From the NCBI GenBank assembly GCA_036785705.1, contig JAWUZG010000016.1, positions 1,054,001 through 1,118,000 on the forward strand: a stretch of DNA of 64,000 bases, given 5' to 3'. The translations under genes were made by a program, and so were the position numbers. This document shows, in pieces, positions 1 through 10,342 of this stretch (position 1 is its first letter; the number at the start of each line of letters is the position of its first letter). The notes under the pieces were generated by a model. It had not been told where the DNA came from, made no database searches, and worked only from the letters and a program-made list of their open reading frames with translations. Source of the DNA: Acanthornis magna (lineage: Eukaryota > Chordata > Aves > Passeriformes > Acanthizidae).

Positions 1-203
1 CTGCAAAACCTGCTTAAAGTTTTGTCAACTGTCACAAAAACTGGCCATATCTTACCATTTAAATTGCTTCAAAAATATGTTCAAATTGAGACTTTTCTTG
101 GAGTCCAAAAATGTGATCTTCATTAGAGAAAAAGAAGATATCTCATATTAGACGAGCTGTCTGCAGGGATCTCTACTCGAAAGAACGAGGGGGGTCTCCT
201 CAC
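1..203 (-). other. Part of INF2 intron 9
   Basis: Sequence downstream of the exon 9 donor, AT-rich and without a recognisable exon. It continues beyond the window edge. Confidence 0.8.
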
Positions 204-349
204 CTCCTTCGGCTCTGCCTTCACTGGTGCTGCTGGCTTCTCCTTGGGGGTTGGCTGTGGGAAGCAGAACAGCTGCTCGATGCTGCTGTAGTTGGGCTCT
301 ATCGTCTCCTCGCTGCTGCTGCTCACAGAAGCCCACATGGAGTGGCTCT
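204..349 (-). CDS. INF2: INF2 exon 9 (FH2 lasso/linker)
   Basis: The acceptor TTTCAG (AG at 351-350) is followed by 146 bp encoding the end of codon 637 through codon 685: [20 protein letters not shown], then [11 protein letters not shown] and a Pro/Lys-rich linker ending EPKE. The donor GAG|GTGAGG has GT at 203-202. This is the lasso region, by which one FH2 subunit embraces its partner. The following exon, which in the family begins with ITFLDAKK, is not present between 1 and 203. Confidence 0.93.
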
Positions 350-3300
350 CTGAAAGAAAAAGTGTTCAGAATGGCTGCAGGGACAGCTGAAAGCTCCCAG
401 CTCCGGGGGCAAGGTGAACTGCCAGCACGGACACTCTTCAGAAGATGAATGAAATAAGAAGAGATGTATAAGTCCTGGATAAATGACACTGTTCAGAAGA
501 TGAATGAAATAAGAGACATACAAGTCCTGGATAAATGGTCATTATTGAGGAGGGGCAAGTCCCACAGGTGGGATCCAAAGGGCTGAAGGGCAATTACTCC
601 TGGTAAGGGGAGGCAGCACTGGGCACACAGAGGCTGTACAGCCCCATCCCTCCCTGTAAAAATGCATTTTCCTCCATGGTGGGCAAATTGGATCAGCGTG
701 ACAAGGACCTCATACATTTCTAGTTCCCTGGTTGATATTACTTTTGCTTCCTTGCATCCTAATGGAGGGACTGGGCACAACTTAGACGTTTTCTGACTGT
801 GTCCTTCTCCATTTTTCATTTTATGCTCAAGCCTCCTTGTATAATGCTGACTATAGGACTGCTTGAATTAATATCTAATGTGATTTCTTAAAAATGTGTT
901 TAAAAAAACAAAAATCACCCTAACACTCCTGTAGAAGTGTCTACTGAAATAATACCAACATTTTACTGTTCTTCTGATTGAAAACATGCCTTATTTAGAT
1001 TTCACCTTTGCCTACTTCCATGGAGTGGATTCCTTGCTTGTCTAGGACAAAGCTGACACTGCTTGTCCTGGCTTCTTCTCACATTTCATGCTCCACTTTG
1101 AATCCACTAGTAGAGGGAAATGTAACCCAAAAATCAAGAGGTGTGTGATGTGATCCTCACATGAACTCCTACTCATGACTTTAATACACCCAGATACAAG
1201 CATACATGAGCTGGGTAATAAGTTTGGGGAACTCAGATCAGAGCCTGGTCTAAGGCATGTCATAGAGAATTAGGAAAATACTCCCATCCCTTTCTCTTCT
1301 TTTAATTTCAAAGTATTTTAGTTATGAACAGGCTATTCCAAAGTACTAATTCAGTTGGAATACTTACTATTACATTAGCAGTTTCATGCTACTTTTATTT
1401 ATTTCAGCTCTGTAGGTCAAAAGTAAAGGAAATCAGGGAAGTTCTGTATCTAAACAGTCAATCATATCTGACAAACCCAAAAATAGTGTTTCTTTCTCTG
1501 GGTCACCCCTAAAGCAGCAGTAAATTTATGCCAGAAACACCCACCTCTCACCACGTTGGAGGGCAGCTTCTGCCAGTTCAGCTTCTTCATTCTCAGCGTT
1601 GGTGTCTTCACTGTCTTGGGGGGAGGCCTGCCCAAGCCAAGGGGGCAGCTGTACTGGGAGGCCACCACGGCTTCTATGTGATCTCCTGTCATGCCAGGAA
1701 GGAGGGGTGGAGGGGGAGGGATGCCACCCATGCCAGGCAATGGAGGTGGAGGGGGAGGGATACCACCCATGCCAGGCAGTGGAGGTGGAGGAGGAGGGAT
1801 ACCACCCATGCCAGGCAGTGGGGGAGGAGGAGGGATACCAACCATGCCAGGCAGTGGAGGTGGAGGAGGAGGAGGGATACCAACCATGCCAGGCAATGGG
1901 GGAGGAGGAGGGATACCACCCATGCCAGGCAGTGGAGGTGGAGGAGGAGGGATACCACCTGTGCCAGGCAGTGGGGGAGGAGGAGGGATACCAACCATGC
2001 CAGGCAGTGGAGGTGGAGGAGGAGGAGGGATACCACCCATGCCAGGCAATGGGGGTGGGGGTGGAGGGATGCCAGGGAGTGGAGGGGCTGGAGGTGTGTT
2101 TGTCATGGAGGACGTGGGGTTCATGGCTGCTGTGCCAGAGGGTGGGGGCGGTGGGGCTGGAGGTGCCGGGTTGGGAGCAGTGTTGGACGGAGGGTTGGAT
2201 TTCTCTGGTGAAGCAGAGCAGGCTGTGAACTGGCAGCATGAGATCTTCTTTTCGTTGGCCAGTGGCCCTGAGGATGTGGCTGGTGCCTTGGTGGGGTTTG
2301 ATGATCCCCCTGCACACCGAGCTGCACGTGCACATGGCTCTGGGTCACCCTGGACGCCTCCAGCTGCACTCCCAGACAGGCGGCTCTCGGCTCGCTTTTG
2401 CTTGCTTGGGTGTTTTTTTATAGACAGCAGCCTCTCGATGACTTCTTCTACCGTGTTCCCTTGGACTGGAGAAACGAGTCAGGGTCAGGGAAGGGAATGG
2501 GGCCCACAGGCTGGTTCATGCTGTTCAACCCTCCCCGAGCAGCAGATCTGGAGCCCTGGAGAGCCCATTTCCTGGTGTCACTCTACACAATTACACTTTT
2601 GGCTTCCAGGCAACTTCCTTCCCAGGCGCCCGGCCCACAAACACTGCTTTGAGCACGCCTGCCAGCAAGACAGGCCAGCAGCAGTGGCAGGATGCCAGCG
2701 AGGATGGATTCCCACTGACTCCCATGACCCAAAGCTCAGGGATTAACCATTAAACAAGACCGTGAATCCCAAGCCTACTGCTAAACGTGGCCACCCACAC
2801 GGATGGAGCTTCACATCAAGACTTGACCTATGCACAAAGTGTAGCTTTGTCCCAGCTTCTGTTCAGCTCCTACCAAGTCCCACAGATTGTTTCCTGCACA
2901 TTGGGGAAAGATTTTCATGGGCTGTGAGTGGGACAAGGGAAAACAAGAGCAGTGTGCAAGGCTGGATGGCTGTGTCAGTCTTACTGTCATTGGCGAGCAA
3001 AAGGGCTCTGTTCACCACGGCATCCAAGGACTCCCACAGCAGAAGGTTGGAGTGATGAGATGGTTCCAAGTGCAGCAGGCTCTGAAGGATGGACAGCAGC
3101 TGGATAGAGACTGGGGAGCGGCTCACCTGGAACACAGAGGGGCTGGTTCTGAGCAAAGTGGGTTAACTTTGCCATTGTGTGACCTTGCACGCCATGTGAG
3201 GGGCTACTCACTTTGTTGAAGAGAGATGAAAAGACCTCATGATGATCATTCATGTTTATCCCATCGCATATCTTTAATAATTCCTCATCATCGTCTATTT

Positions 3301-6300
3301 TGAACTCCTCAAATGTGTCACACTGGATAAGCAGATCCTCCTCCTCGATGTCTCTGCAATATTACAGCATTCATTTTCATTGGAGAGCCCTTCACTAAAT
3401 TTCAGATGATTCTTTTTGTTAAATAGCTTTTATCACTTTGCCTCTCAGACTCAGTCAGTTGTGGAAAGTACCCAACTCTGCCTTATAAAGGATGAGATGC
3501 CATCAGTGCATCCTTTCTTGAACTGAATGTACCTCTTCCTACAGCCAACACACACAAATGAATAGGACTTCTCATGGCATAACCTGGTCCAGTATAGGCT
3601 TGCTATGGAATTCTCGGAGCTGTAACAACAGAGTGGCATTCCTACCTTTTTGAAACCAGACTGCCACCTTTATTTTTCTAAAGTCAAGACACATTGAAAA
3701 TATTCCACTGATGCCTCTATTGGAAAACATTCCTTCTCTGTTACTCAAAATTAGATTAAAAAAAACCACAGACACTCTAAAACTGACTTTTTCAGTGCTC
3801 TCAAGACCACTTGGTGTTTGAATTCTATGCTTGCTGCACTATTGGAAGATCTCTTCTTCTCTCATTTTTGTGGTGTTGGATGGAGCAATTCCAGTTACAT
3901 GGATAACTGCAACTCATATAAACTGCATTCTAGAATTTATCACAGATGTTTCTGATAGAACATAATTTTTAAATTACGTTCAGATGTGCATTAGTGAATT
4001 GTTTTAGCTTGATGCTTCTGGGACCAACAGCAGCAGTGAAGCGGTTTTGAACACAGTGAGCTGCTCAGTGAGCCCACAGCATTGCTTCAGATTCAGTCTG
4101 CAACACAGCCTCATCGAGGACATTGCTACTCCATCTGTGCCCAGAGCCTCTGTGCATGCCATCTGTGCCAACAGCTGTCCCTGTGACACTGTGGTTGGCA
4201 AGAGCATCGTAACACTGGCCAAAAGCCTCCAGTTCCTGTGGAACGGGCACACACAAGCATGGTCCATTCCACCCAGGTACACTGCACTTCACACAACGGC
4301 AGAGTGGATAAGGATTAAGCTTCCACCGCTACTTCATTGTGTATCTCATTTAAAAAAAAAATGTAAGTAGAGATCCTTACCTTAGCTTGTCTAAAACATC
4401 CAAGAGCTGAAGCCCTGGCAGGTGAAAAAAATAGATATAGTTGCATTATCACTTGGTACTGATTTGTTATGATCTTTATATAATGTTATGCTCATAAACA
4501 CTTTTTGCAGAGAGAGAAAGTGAAAATATCTTCACATGGACCTCTCAAAGTGGATAGAGTCATCTGGTACATGATGAGACACCACAGTACACATCTGCAG
4601 CCCCTGTGTGAACCACTGCACAATCCCCCTGGAGTTACTGAGGGACACAGGCACTTCTGGGGCACGAGTGACCTCAGTTCAAACTAGATATCTAAAATCA
4701 GTCTGATTCAGTCAAATGTGCCTCGATCTCCACAGAGAGAAATGGAGCCCAGGCTCACCAACTCAGATGCACCCAGTATGTGAGGTGAATCCCAACAATG
4801 GCAGCTGGGATCCTGAGATTCAAGCAGCTGGAAAGAACTTCTGAATCATGGCACACCTCTGTGGCTCAACTGAGTAGACACAGAGTGAAGAAACTTTATC
4901 AACTCTTACAAGTAGTTGCAATATATGGAAATGTGGCCACATAAGATGGTTGGTTATAGAAATGTTCTGAAGAAGCTCAAGTGGTACAGTGCTGCTGGGA
5001 TCCCAGAAAAGATCAAAGTTATGGGAAAGCAGCAAAGTTAAAAAAAAATGTGTTGACAGAAAGGCTGTTGGGAATAAAGGTCAAAAGAAAGAAGAAAATT
5101 AATATTTGCAGTTTTGCTCCGCAGCCTCTTCAGGCACCTTATGGATACATCTGAAAAAAAACCTGTTTGGTAACCGACTTTCTCCAGGGAAAGGTGCAAC
5201 AAACGTCCGTACCTATGAACTCGTTTCTGATTTGTGTCCTTGTTCTAAGCTCTTCTTTCCCCAGGATGATGGCATTGATAGCACTCAGCAGTGTCACCAT
5301 GTATGGCACATTGTCTGTGTTGGAGAGCTCGTTCATGATGATACTGAATCGATACTGCTGGTTCTTCACACTCTGTTGGTAACACAAGTGGTATTATGAC
5401 AAAAATAGTCTATATAGACATAAATGCCCACGACTGTAGTGCATTCTCAGAGTAATTCTCAGATGGAATTAGCATCTGAAACCCTCAGTTTATCCCACTG
5501 TGCACAGGACAGGAAGATAGAGGTAAAAGCAGCACTCCTCCATCATGGAGCAGGGTCTGGTTGGCAGAGAAAGTCACTGAAAACACCTCTTGGATCCCTT
5601 TATGCTTCCTGACAACTGATGCGTGTACCTGAGCTCATGGGCAGTGAAACCTGTGGATGTGGCACCATTTATTTTGTTGATCTGGTGGTGCTTTTGCTGC
5701 CAGAAAGCACCTTGTGGTTGGCAGTCATTTGCCCACAAAAGTCACAGAAAAACACCACAGATTTATGCTGACCACAAGAAGTTTCCTACAGCTTTCACTT
5801 TATAAACCCCTGCTTCTCTTACCAAAACAATGCAAAATAAACTTTATTCCCACCCTTTTCAGTGGTACATGGATCTGCCTGCCTGGATCAAAGTTGAGCC
5901 ATTCCTTCTGCTCCAACCCAACACTTGCCTTGTAATGGTCCAAGGCATCCAGAGCCAAAGCGTGGCCATCTGATGAGTAAATGCACAGGGCAGCCAGGAG
6001 CTCAAATATTTGCTTTTTGACCATGACATTAGTTGTGTCAAGTGCTGAAGGAAAAACAGAAAAAAAACAAAGTAGAATTTATAATGACATTAATGTTCTG
6101 AATGTCAGTGTCTTCTGCTATACGGAGTATGATAATGGTAGAAAAGAGTCTGAAGGAGGGGACATATTACAGTGGAAGATGGGAAGAGAAATATCTTATT
6201 GCATAGATATCCCATCCCAACAGCAGTCTGTGATGGTATCTTCTAGTGGGAACAGTAAATGCTACAGGTGCCCTATCGGCATTTTGGTGCAGCTTGTAGT

Positions 6301-7777
6301 TGTTCATCTTTTCCATTTCCCAGTAGCATGCTGCAACAGCAGCCAAGATTTTTCAGCACTCACAAAATTTATTTCCCATTTTCACACATGGGTATTTTCT
6401 GGAACAGCAGATGAACAATTTTCTTTGATTAATGACTTATTTTTAGTGCAGAAAAGCTCAATATGCATATCAATTAAAGCAATTGTTCCAATGGGTCCCC
6501 ACGTACTCCCTTTTTCCACTACTCTTTGTGAGCCCTGGGAGCTGGGAGGGAGTGCATTAGACTGTCTTATTTTATCTACGTAAGAGCACAAAGAAGCTCC
6601 AACACTAAGAAGTCCAGGATACATTTTTGTGCCTGTTTTCATGGCACAAAAATGCCAGCTCCATATTTTTACACAGGCTAAGAAAACTCAGGGTGAAGAG
6701 GAAGGAAGGGGACTTCAAAACTGGAGAGGGCAGCAAGCCAGCTTTCAGGGTAAATGCATTTTAGAAAGCTATTAATAAGGATTTCTGGGCACAGCTGCGA
6801 TCTCTGTGGAGCAGCACAGAAGTTGTCCTTCCAGCACCAGCATCATTAAGTGCTGTACAATAAGTTCTAGGAGATGTCCTGATGAATTTCAAAGCTCCCG
6901 ATGAGCTAAGTGAATGGCAGGAGAATGTAAGTACTGTTACCTACCATCTCTCAGAAGGAGAAGTGAGAAGCACAGAGAGCAGGCTCTCTTGAGTCCAAAC
7001 GTGCCACTTTCCTTCCTCTTTACAGGCCACAAAACTCCAAGCCCGTTCAATTCCTCTCCCTCTGCCCTTGGGGCTCACAAAGGCTGAACAGCAAATGTCT
7101 GCTGACAACCAAAGGGTGGAAGATTTCTCATGCCTGTGTACAGATAAGGCTGGGTTTATCCCCAGCTTCTCAGTAAACTATGACAATATTTGTGTTGAAA
7201 TAGCACTGGGTGGCAAAGGCAATGTGATTTCAGAGCAGTGTTATTTTAAAGAAGCAAACAGTCTCATTAATCACTTGTGACCATCCATTATCCAATGAGC
7301 CTGGTGCAGGGCAGGAGGATAAGCACAGGAGAGTGCCCCTCGATGCCACATGTGATGGATGAAGCAGGAAGATGTCTTCTCACCTTGGAAGAGTTTCCTG
7401 ACGTAGCCCTCATTGCTCACGATGTACTCTATGCCTTTGTGGGAGTTCATGACTGCTCTCACACAGCTAATGCAGGTGAGCTGGAGCAAGGCATCTGATA
7501 TCCTGGCCACTCCTCGCCCCGACAGCCTGTCCAGGGCCTCCAGGAGGAGGTCCAGCCCGGACAGCTCCAGGAACTGGACCATCCAGGCATCATCGCTGTT
7601 CTCCAGCCTCTTCTTCAGCCCGGAGTAGTTCACCACTGAGGGCATTTGCAGGAGACGGATGCACAGCTCTGGCTCTGCATTTTCCAGGTTGGCTTCTGAC
7701 TGGTCAGTCTCCTGCGGTCCGAGTTTCTCCTTCAGGGCAGCCCACTTCTTGTGGGCACCTTCCTTTTTGATTGACAT
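204..7777 (-). CDS. INF2: INF2, inverted formin 2 (5' part of the coding region, 8 coding exons)
   Basis: Joined minus-strand exons 7777-7384, 6044-5929, 5372-5213, 4414-4381, 3353-3212, 3126-2985, 2465-1545 and 349-204 total 2055 bases, exactly 685 codons with no stop, and every junction phase agrees. The product matches vertebrate INF2, recalled from memory. Residues 1 to about 330 are the armadillo-like diaphanous inhibitory domain, about 454-587 the proline-rich FH1 (profilin-actin delivery), and about 610-685 the beginning of FH2 (barbed-end actin assembly). In the family, INF2 both polymerises and severs actin, and acts at the ER and in mitochondrial fission. With the 7777 start, numbering runs one residue ahead of human, because of one extra Lys near the N-terminus; Glu185, Ser187, Leu199, Arg215 and Arg219 then correspond to human DID positions altered in kidney disease and neuropathy. 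The gene continues left of the window, so the end at 204 is an edge effect and not a truncation. Confidence 0.95.
350..1544 (-). other. INF2 intron 8
   Basis: About 1.2 kb, GT-AG. It contains a 55-bp tandem duplication (431-536) close to the exon 9 acceptor. I see nothing else that looks coding or mobile. Confidence 0.85.
431..536. repeat. 55-bp tandem duplication in intron 8
   Basis: The motif TTCAGAAGATGAATGAAATA recurs with a 55-bp offset (copies start at 431 and 486). The copies differ by a few substitutions and a short indel, and both end in GTCCTGGATAAATG. The array ends about 80 bp upstream, in transcript terms, of the exon 9 acceptor. Confidence 0.9.
1545..2465 (-). CDS. INF2: INF2 exon 8: linker, FH1 and start of FH2
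   Basis: This is the largest exon here (921 bp, codons 330-636). The acceptor CTCCAG (AG at 2467-2466) opens a helix [15 protein letters not shown] that closes the inhibitory region. A poorly conserved Ser/Pro/Ala-rich linker follows (residues about 347-453). Next comes FH1, with eleven LPG-centred polyproline units (residues about 454-587), which in formins bind profilin and feed actin to FH2. The exon ends with the first FH2 segment, [18 protein letters not shown], almost invariant in the family. The donor AGAG|GTGGGT (GT at 1544-1543) leaves one codon base that joins exon 9 to give Glu. Confidence 0.95.
1690..2094 (-). repeat. Coding tandem repeat (FH1 polyproline, 36/39/42-bp units)
   Basis: Ten consecutive units plus a partial one encode (Pro)5-7-Leu-Pro-Gly-Met/Thr-Gly/Val-Gly-Ile. 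Unit lengths are 12, 13 or 14 residues, differing only in proline number. There is a higher-order copy: the stretch from about 1811 and the one from about 1964 are nearly identical over some 78 bp, a spacing of 153 bp (51 residues). The repeat is exonic and stays in frame because all length changes are multiples of three. Confidence 0.9.
2466..2984 (-). other. INF2 intron 7
   Basis: 519 bp, GT-AG. Unique sequence with no repeat or exon recognised. Confidence 0.85.
2985..3126 (-). CDS. INF2: INF2 exon 7 (end of the DID)
   Basis: The acceptor TTCCAG (AG at 3128-3127) is followed by 142 bp encoding codons 283-329 plus one base: [20 protein letters not shown] followed by [20 protein letters not shown]. 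The donor is GACA|GTAAGA (GT at 2984-2983). The leucine-rich helices match the C-terminal part of the formin inhibitory domain. Confidence 0.95.
3212..3353 (-). CDS. INF2: INF2 exon 6 (DID / dimerisation side)
   Basis: The 142-bp exon has acceptor ATTGCAG (AG at 3355-3354) and donor CAAA|GTGAGT (GT at 3211-3210), and leaves in phase 0. It encodes the acidic stretch [10 protein letters not shown], then [14 protein letters not shown] and [15 protein letters not shown]. It is separated from exon 7 by an 85-bp intron, the shortest in the window. Confidence 0.95.
3354..4380 (-). other. INF2 intron 5
   Basis: About 1.0 kb, GT-AG. I see no mobile element or additional exon. The short frames on both strands have no recognisable content. 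Confidence 0.85.
4381..4414 (-). CDS. INF2: INF2 exon 5 (34-bp micro-exon of the DID)
   Basis: This 34-bp exon lies between acceptor CTGCCAG (AG at 4416-4415) and donor CTAAG|GTAAGG. It encodes [12 protein letters not shown] across its junctions, matching the LQLLDVL helix that follows NEFIG in the family. It enters after one codon base and leaves after two, which fits both neighbours exactly. It is too short to appear in an ORF scan and was found from phase and homology. Confidence 0.92.
4415..5212 (-). other. INF2 intron 4
   Basis: 798 bp, GT-AG, AT-rich in its left part. No recognisable element. Confidence 0.85.
5213..5372 (-). CDS. INF2: INF2 exon 4 (DID core)
   Basis: The acceptor CCAACAG (AG at 5374-5373) opens codon 171. 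The 160-bp exon encodes residues 171-223 plus one base, through [16 protein letters not shown] to [12 protein letters not shown], and ends at donor ATAG|GTACGG. A second AG two bases downstream of the acceptor would break the frame. This exon holds most of the positions that in human INF2 carry dominant disease substitutions (Glu184, Ser186, Leu198, Arg214, Arg218 in human numbering), and all are unchanged here. Confidence 0.95.
5373..5928 (-). other. INF2 intron 3, GC-AG type
   Basis: 556 bp. It begins GCAAGT in place of GTAAGT and ends ACCAACAG. GC-AG introns are spliced by the major spliceosome, and a strong remaining consensus, as seen here, is typical of them. Confidence 0.85.
5929..6044 (-). 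CDS. INF2: INF2 exon 3 (DID), followed by a GC-type donor
   Basis: The acceptor TTCAG sits at 6049-6045. The 116-bp exon encodes codons 132-170, including the motif [20 protein letters not shown] and ending DALDHYK. The 3' junction reads AAG|GCAAGT, with GC in place of GT at 5928-5927 and an otherwise ideal donor consensus. The next exon must be entered in phase 0 to keep the conserved QQYRFSI frame, and only the GC site allows this. The nearby GT (GGCAA|GTGTT) shifts the frame. Confidence 0.93.
6045..7383 (-). other. INF2 intron 2
   Basis: About 1.34 kb, GT-AG. Mixed AT-rich unique sequence. The 200-codon frame that overlaps exon 3 on the other strand and runs into this intron has no recognisable content. 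Confidence 0.85.
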
Positions 7778-7792
7778 CATGAACGGTTTGTT
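7384..7792 (-). CDS. INF2: INF2 exon 2: start codon and first third of the DID
   Basis: The acceptor (pyrimidine tract then CAG, AG at 7794-7793) is followed by 12 bases of 5' UTR and two adjacent in-frame ATGs, at 7780-7778 and 7777-7775. The second matches the start of mammalian INF2 (Met-Ser-Val/Ile-Lys). The first would add one Met and is reached first by a scanning ribosome. The exon encodes residues 1-131 plus one base of codon 132, including the highly conserved stretches [17 protein letters not shown] and [15 protein letters not shown]. It ends at donor CAAG|GTGAGA (GT at 7383-7382), phase 1. It has no signal peptide or membrane segment, in line with a cytosolic regulator. Confidence 0.95.
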
Positions 7793-8680
7793 CTGAAAGG
7801 AAAAGAAAAGGCAAAGTGTGAAGTCTGTCTGGCCTGACCATGAACTTTGTGGTAGCCCTGTTTTTTCTCCAGTAATCAGGATGTAAAGCCCAACCACAGC
7901 ATGCTGTAGGGCACATGCTGCAACCAGTCCTCTGTTGAAGAAACTCAATATATCCCCACCTTAACCACACTCATTACATTCAGGCTCTGAAGACTCTGTG
8001 GAGAGACTTTCAGCACATCCAAGACAGCAAATACAGCTTTAAAAGTAGCCAATTTACACCAGTCAATTGCCACTACCTATTTTCATGCAGTGAAAGGACA
8101 AGGTTGGAAGCGGCATTATCAGCTCTGAACTCCTACTGCCCATTAAACCACTTCAAAATCTCACTGCACTGGAGAGCCTGTGCAGTTTCTAAGCATTTGT
8201 AATGGGATGGAGAAATCATTTTGAGCATATCCTGCTCATAAGAGCATCTGATTACCCTGCTTATTTTTCGCTTTTGTTTCTTATGACTGACGTCGAGGTT
8301 AATTTTATAGCGCTCACTTAATCCCTTCCTGTCTGCTGTAATAGCAAATATGTTTGTACACATGGTGTTTATGCCTGATAATGTGAGAGCCTGACAGGCT
8401 GTGAGTGCAGGGCCAGCAGCAGGACGTTGGCTGTGAAAACACCAGAGCACCTTTTTGGAGATGGGGAGCAATGGCCTGTCTCCCTGGGGAACATGGCTTG
8501 TCCAGCCAGGCCATCAGCAGCAAGGAGGGCCACGAACTGATGCAGCACAGAGAAACTGCAAAGCCAAGTGTAACTCTTGGTGCCAGATTTTATGGTTTTA
8601 GGCAGGATTATGATTTTTCAGACTCACAGGGATCAAGTTATACAATGCAGGTGCTTTTCAAAGCTGCGCGCAATCGTTTT

Positions 8681-8833
8681 GGCCACTGAGATTAGCTCAG
8701 TTGGCCAGAGCATGGTGCTAATAATGCCAAGGTTGTGGATTTGATCCCCATATGGGCCATTCACTTAAGAGTTGGACTTGATGATCCTTGTGGGTCCCTT
8801 CCAACTCAGAATATTCTGTGAATCTGTGATTCT
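8681..8833 (+). mobile_element. tRNA-Ile-derived SINE with CR1 tail (TguSINE1-like)
   Basis: Positions 8681-8759 resemble tRNA-Ile(AAT): an A box (TTAGCTCAGTTGG, 8692-8704), the anticodon-loop remnant GCTAATAATGCC, a B box (GGATTTGATCC, 8737-8747) and a closing GGGCCA. The tail from about 8771 is a CR1 3' end (TTGGACTTGATGATCC, then TCCCTTCCAACTC, then TCTGTGATTCTG), supplying the signal that CR1 reverse transcriptase recognises. GTTTT flanks both ends and could be a short target duplication. The structure matches the passerine family TguSINE1. It lies antisense to INF2 in intron 1. Confidence 0.88.
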
Positions 8834-10312
8834 GTTTTAAAACTGAATTACCCCCAGAGATGTCAGTTTGCCCCACAAAAAGAGGATAAACCTGCTGGAC
8901 CTAAATCCAGCCATTTACGCTACCTTCTCTTCCAGCCACACCACCAGGACCTCTGCTCCCTTGGGCTGCTGAGCCTGCCCTCAAAATAACCTGGAGGCCC
9001 AAAACTCAGCGCTTAGGGGACTGAAGGGATTATGGAAGAGCCTCATTTTCTCCTCTCAGCTCCAGCACAGGGCTTTCTAGCCCAGCACTGGCTAGAGAAG
9101 AGGCTTGAAAAATCTAAACAAAATAATCTCTGGAAGGCTTTTTTTCCAGAAAGCCCAGATAAAGGATGGACCATTTACACTGGTTGGAAAAAATCTCATT
9201 TTAAAGCCTGCCTTGTGATTTTTCCTGGGGACTGCACTGTTGAGAAAGGTCCTGGCTCCTTCCCCGCAGCAGAGCTGCACAGCTTCTGTTTTACCCAAAG
9301 ACTCATTTTGGCAATCTCCCCTCGGCAAATATACAGCCAAAAGATTTACTCACTGATTAGTGATAGGCATGATATTATAAGCCTAAATATGCCTCTTGGA
9401 AAGATGCAAAGGGTGATGGGATAGGTCACTTGAACAATTTCCCTGAGAAAATGTGATGGTGGGACGCTCTGGCAGCTTACAGCATCAAAGTCTGCATTGA
9501 GAGGTCAGAGGGGTGGTGGAATTAGCAGGATATGGTGACAGAAAATCCATTTAGAGAGCTCTGGAGAAATCCTCTTGCCGAGTTTTCCTTTGCTTCAGTA
9601 GGAAAGGAGCTGGCCAAGCACCCAGTTGCTCCCTGTTCTGTTAGCTGAAAAAATGATGGTCACGATCCAAAACCAAGAAGTGGCGAATATACCATCTGAG
9701 AACACACTGTACAGATGAAAAGTGATAAAAAGGACCATAAAAAAAAAACAACCCAACCAATCCCCAAACAAACCTCCCTGCCAAAGCACACGCTTGAGTT
9801 TCCAAGATTTGTCATCGCTCCCTGCAGCCCAGAGCCCTTACTCACTCTTGGTAAAATTCTTGTTGGGATTAGTCAACCCCAGCCCCTCCCCTGTATCCAA
9901 GCCCAGGAATTTGGGTTAGGCCTGATGCAAAGAAGAGAAATCCTCCCTCACTGGAGGGAAAGAAGCAAAAGTGTCCTGCCCCAGGCTCAGAGCCCTGGGG
10001 ATAGAGCAGCATCCTACACCTCTCACCACAGCAAATCTACAGTCACAGGGTTAGAGAGGAGCACCTGCAGTCAGACTCTGCTCCATGCTGTGTATGGAAC
10101 ATCCCTTTACAGTGCTGAGGACCATCCACCCTGGGTGCTGGTCAGCCCAAGGGGCTGCAGAAGTGCTGCCAACTCCCTTTCTCTTGTGTGACTTCTTTTT
10201 ATACTCAGTGAATCACTTTTTTTTATTTGAACATGACTGAACATTTCTTATCCAGCCAGATAACAAAGCAGGCTGGCTTTTTGCTCCCAGATGTATAAAT
10301 GCCTCATTATAC

Positions 10313-10342
10313 TGTATTTGTATTGTATTTGTATTTGTATCA
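10313..10342. repeat. TTGTAT/TGTAT microsatellite
   Basis: A short imperfect tandem array of TGTAT and TTGTAT units in INF2 intron 1. Confidence 0.8.

Noticed and set aside
1691..2746. 351-codon plus-strand frame rich in Gly ([10 protein letters not shown] repeats)
   Set aside because: It is the exact antisense of the INF2 FH1 polyproline repeat. Minus-strand splice sites, phases and homology show which strand is coding.
5921..5926. A canonical GT donor (GGCAA|GTGTT) for INF2 exon 3
   Set aside because: Using it would join to exon 4 out of frame and destroy the conserved DID sequence, whereas the GC donor keeps it.
5981..6583. 200-codon plus-strand frame opposite INF2 exon 3 and intron 2
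   Set aside because: It is partly antisense to a secure coding exon and has no recognisable content.
8681..8759. A functional tRNA-Ile gene
   Set aside because: The acceptor and D-stem pairing are degraded, and the sequence runs directly into a CR1-type tail, so it is the head of a SINE.
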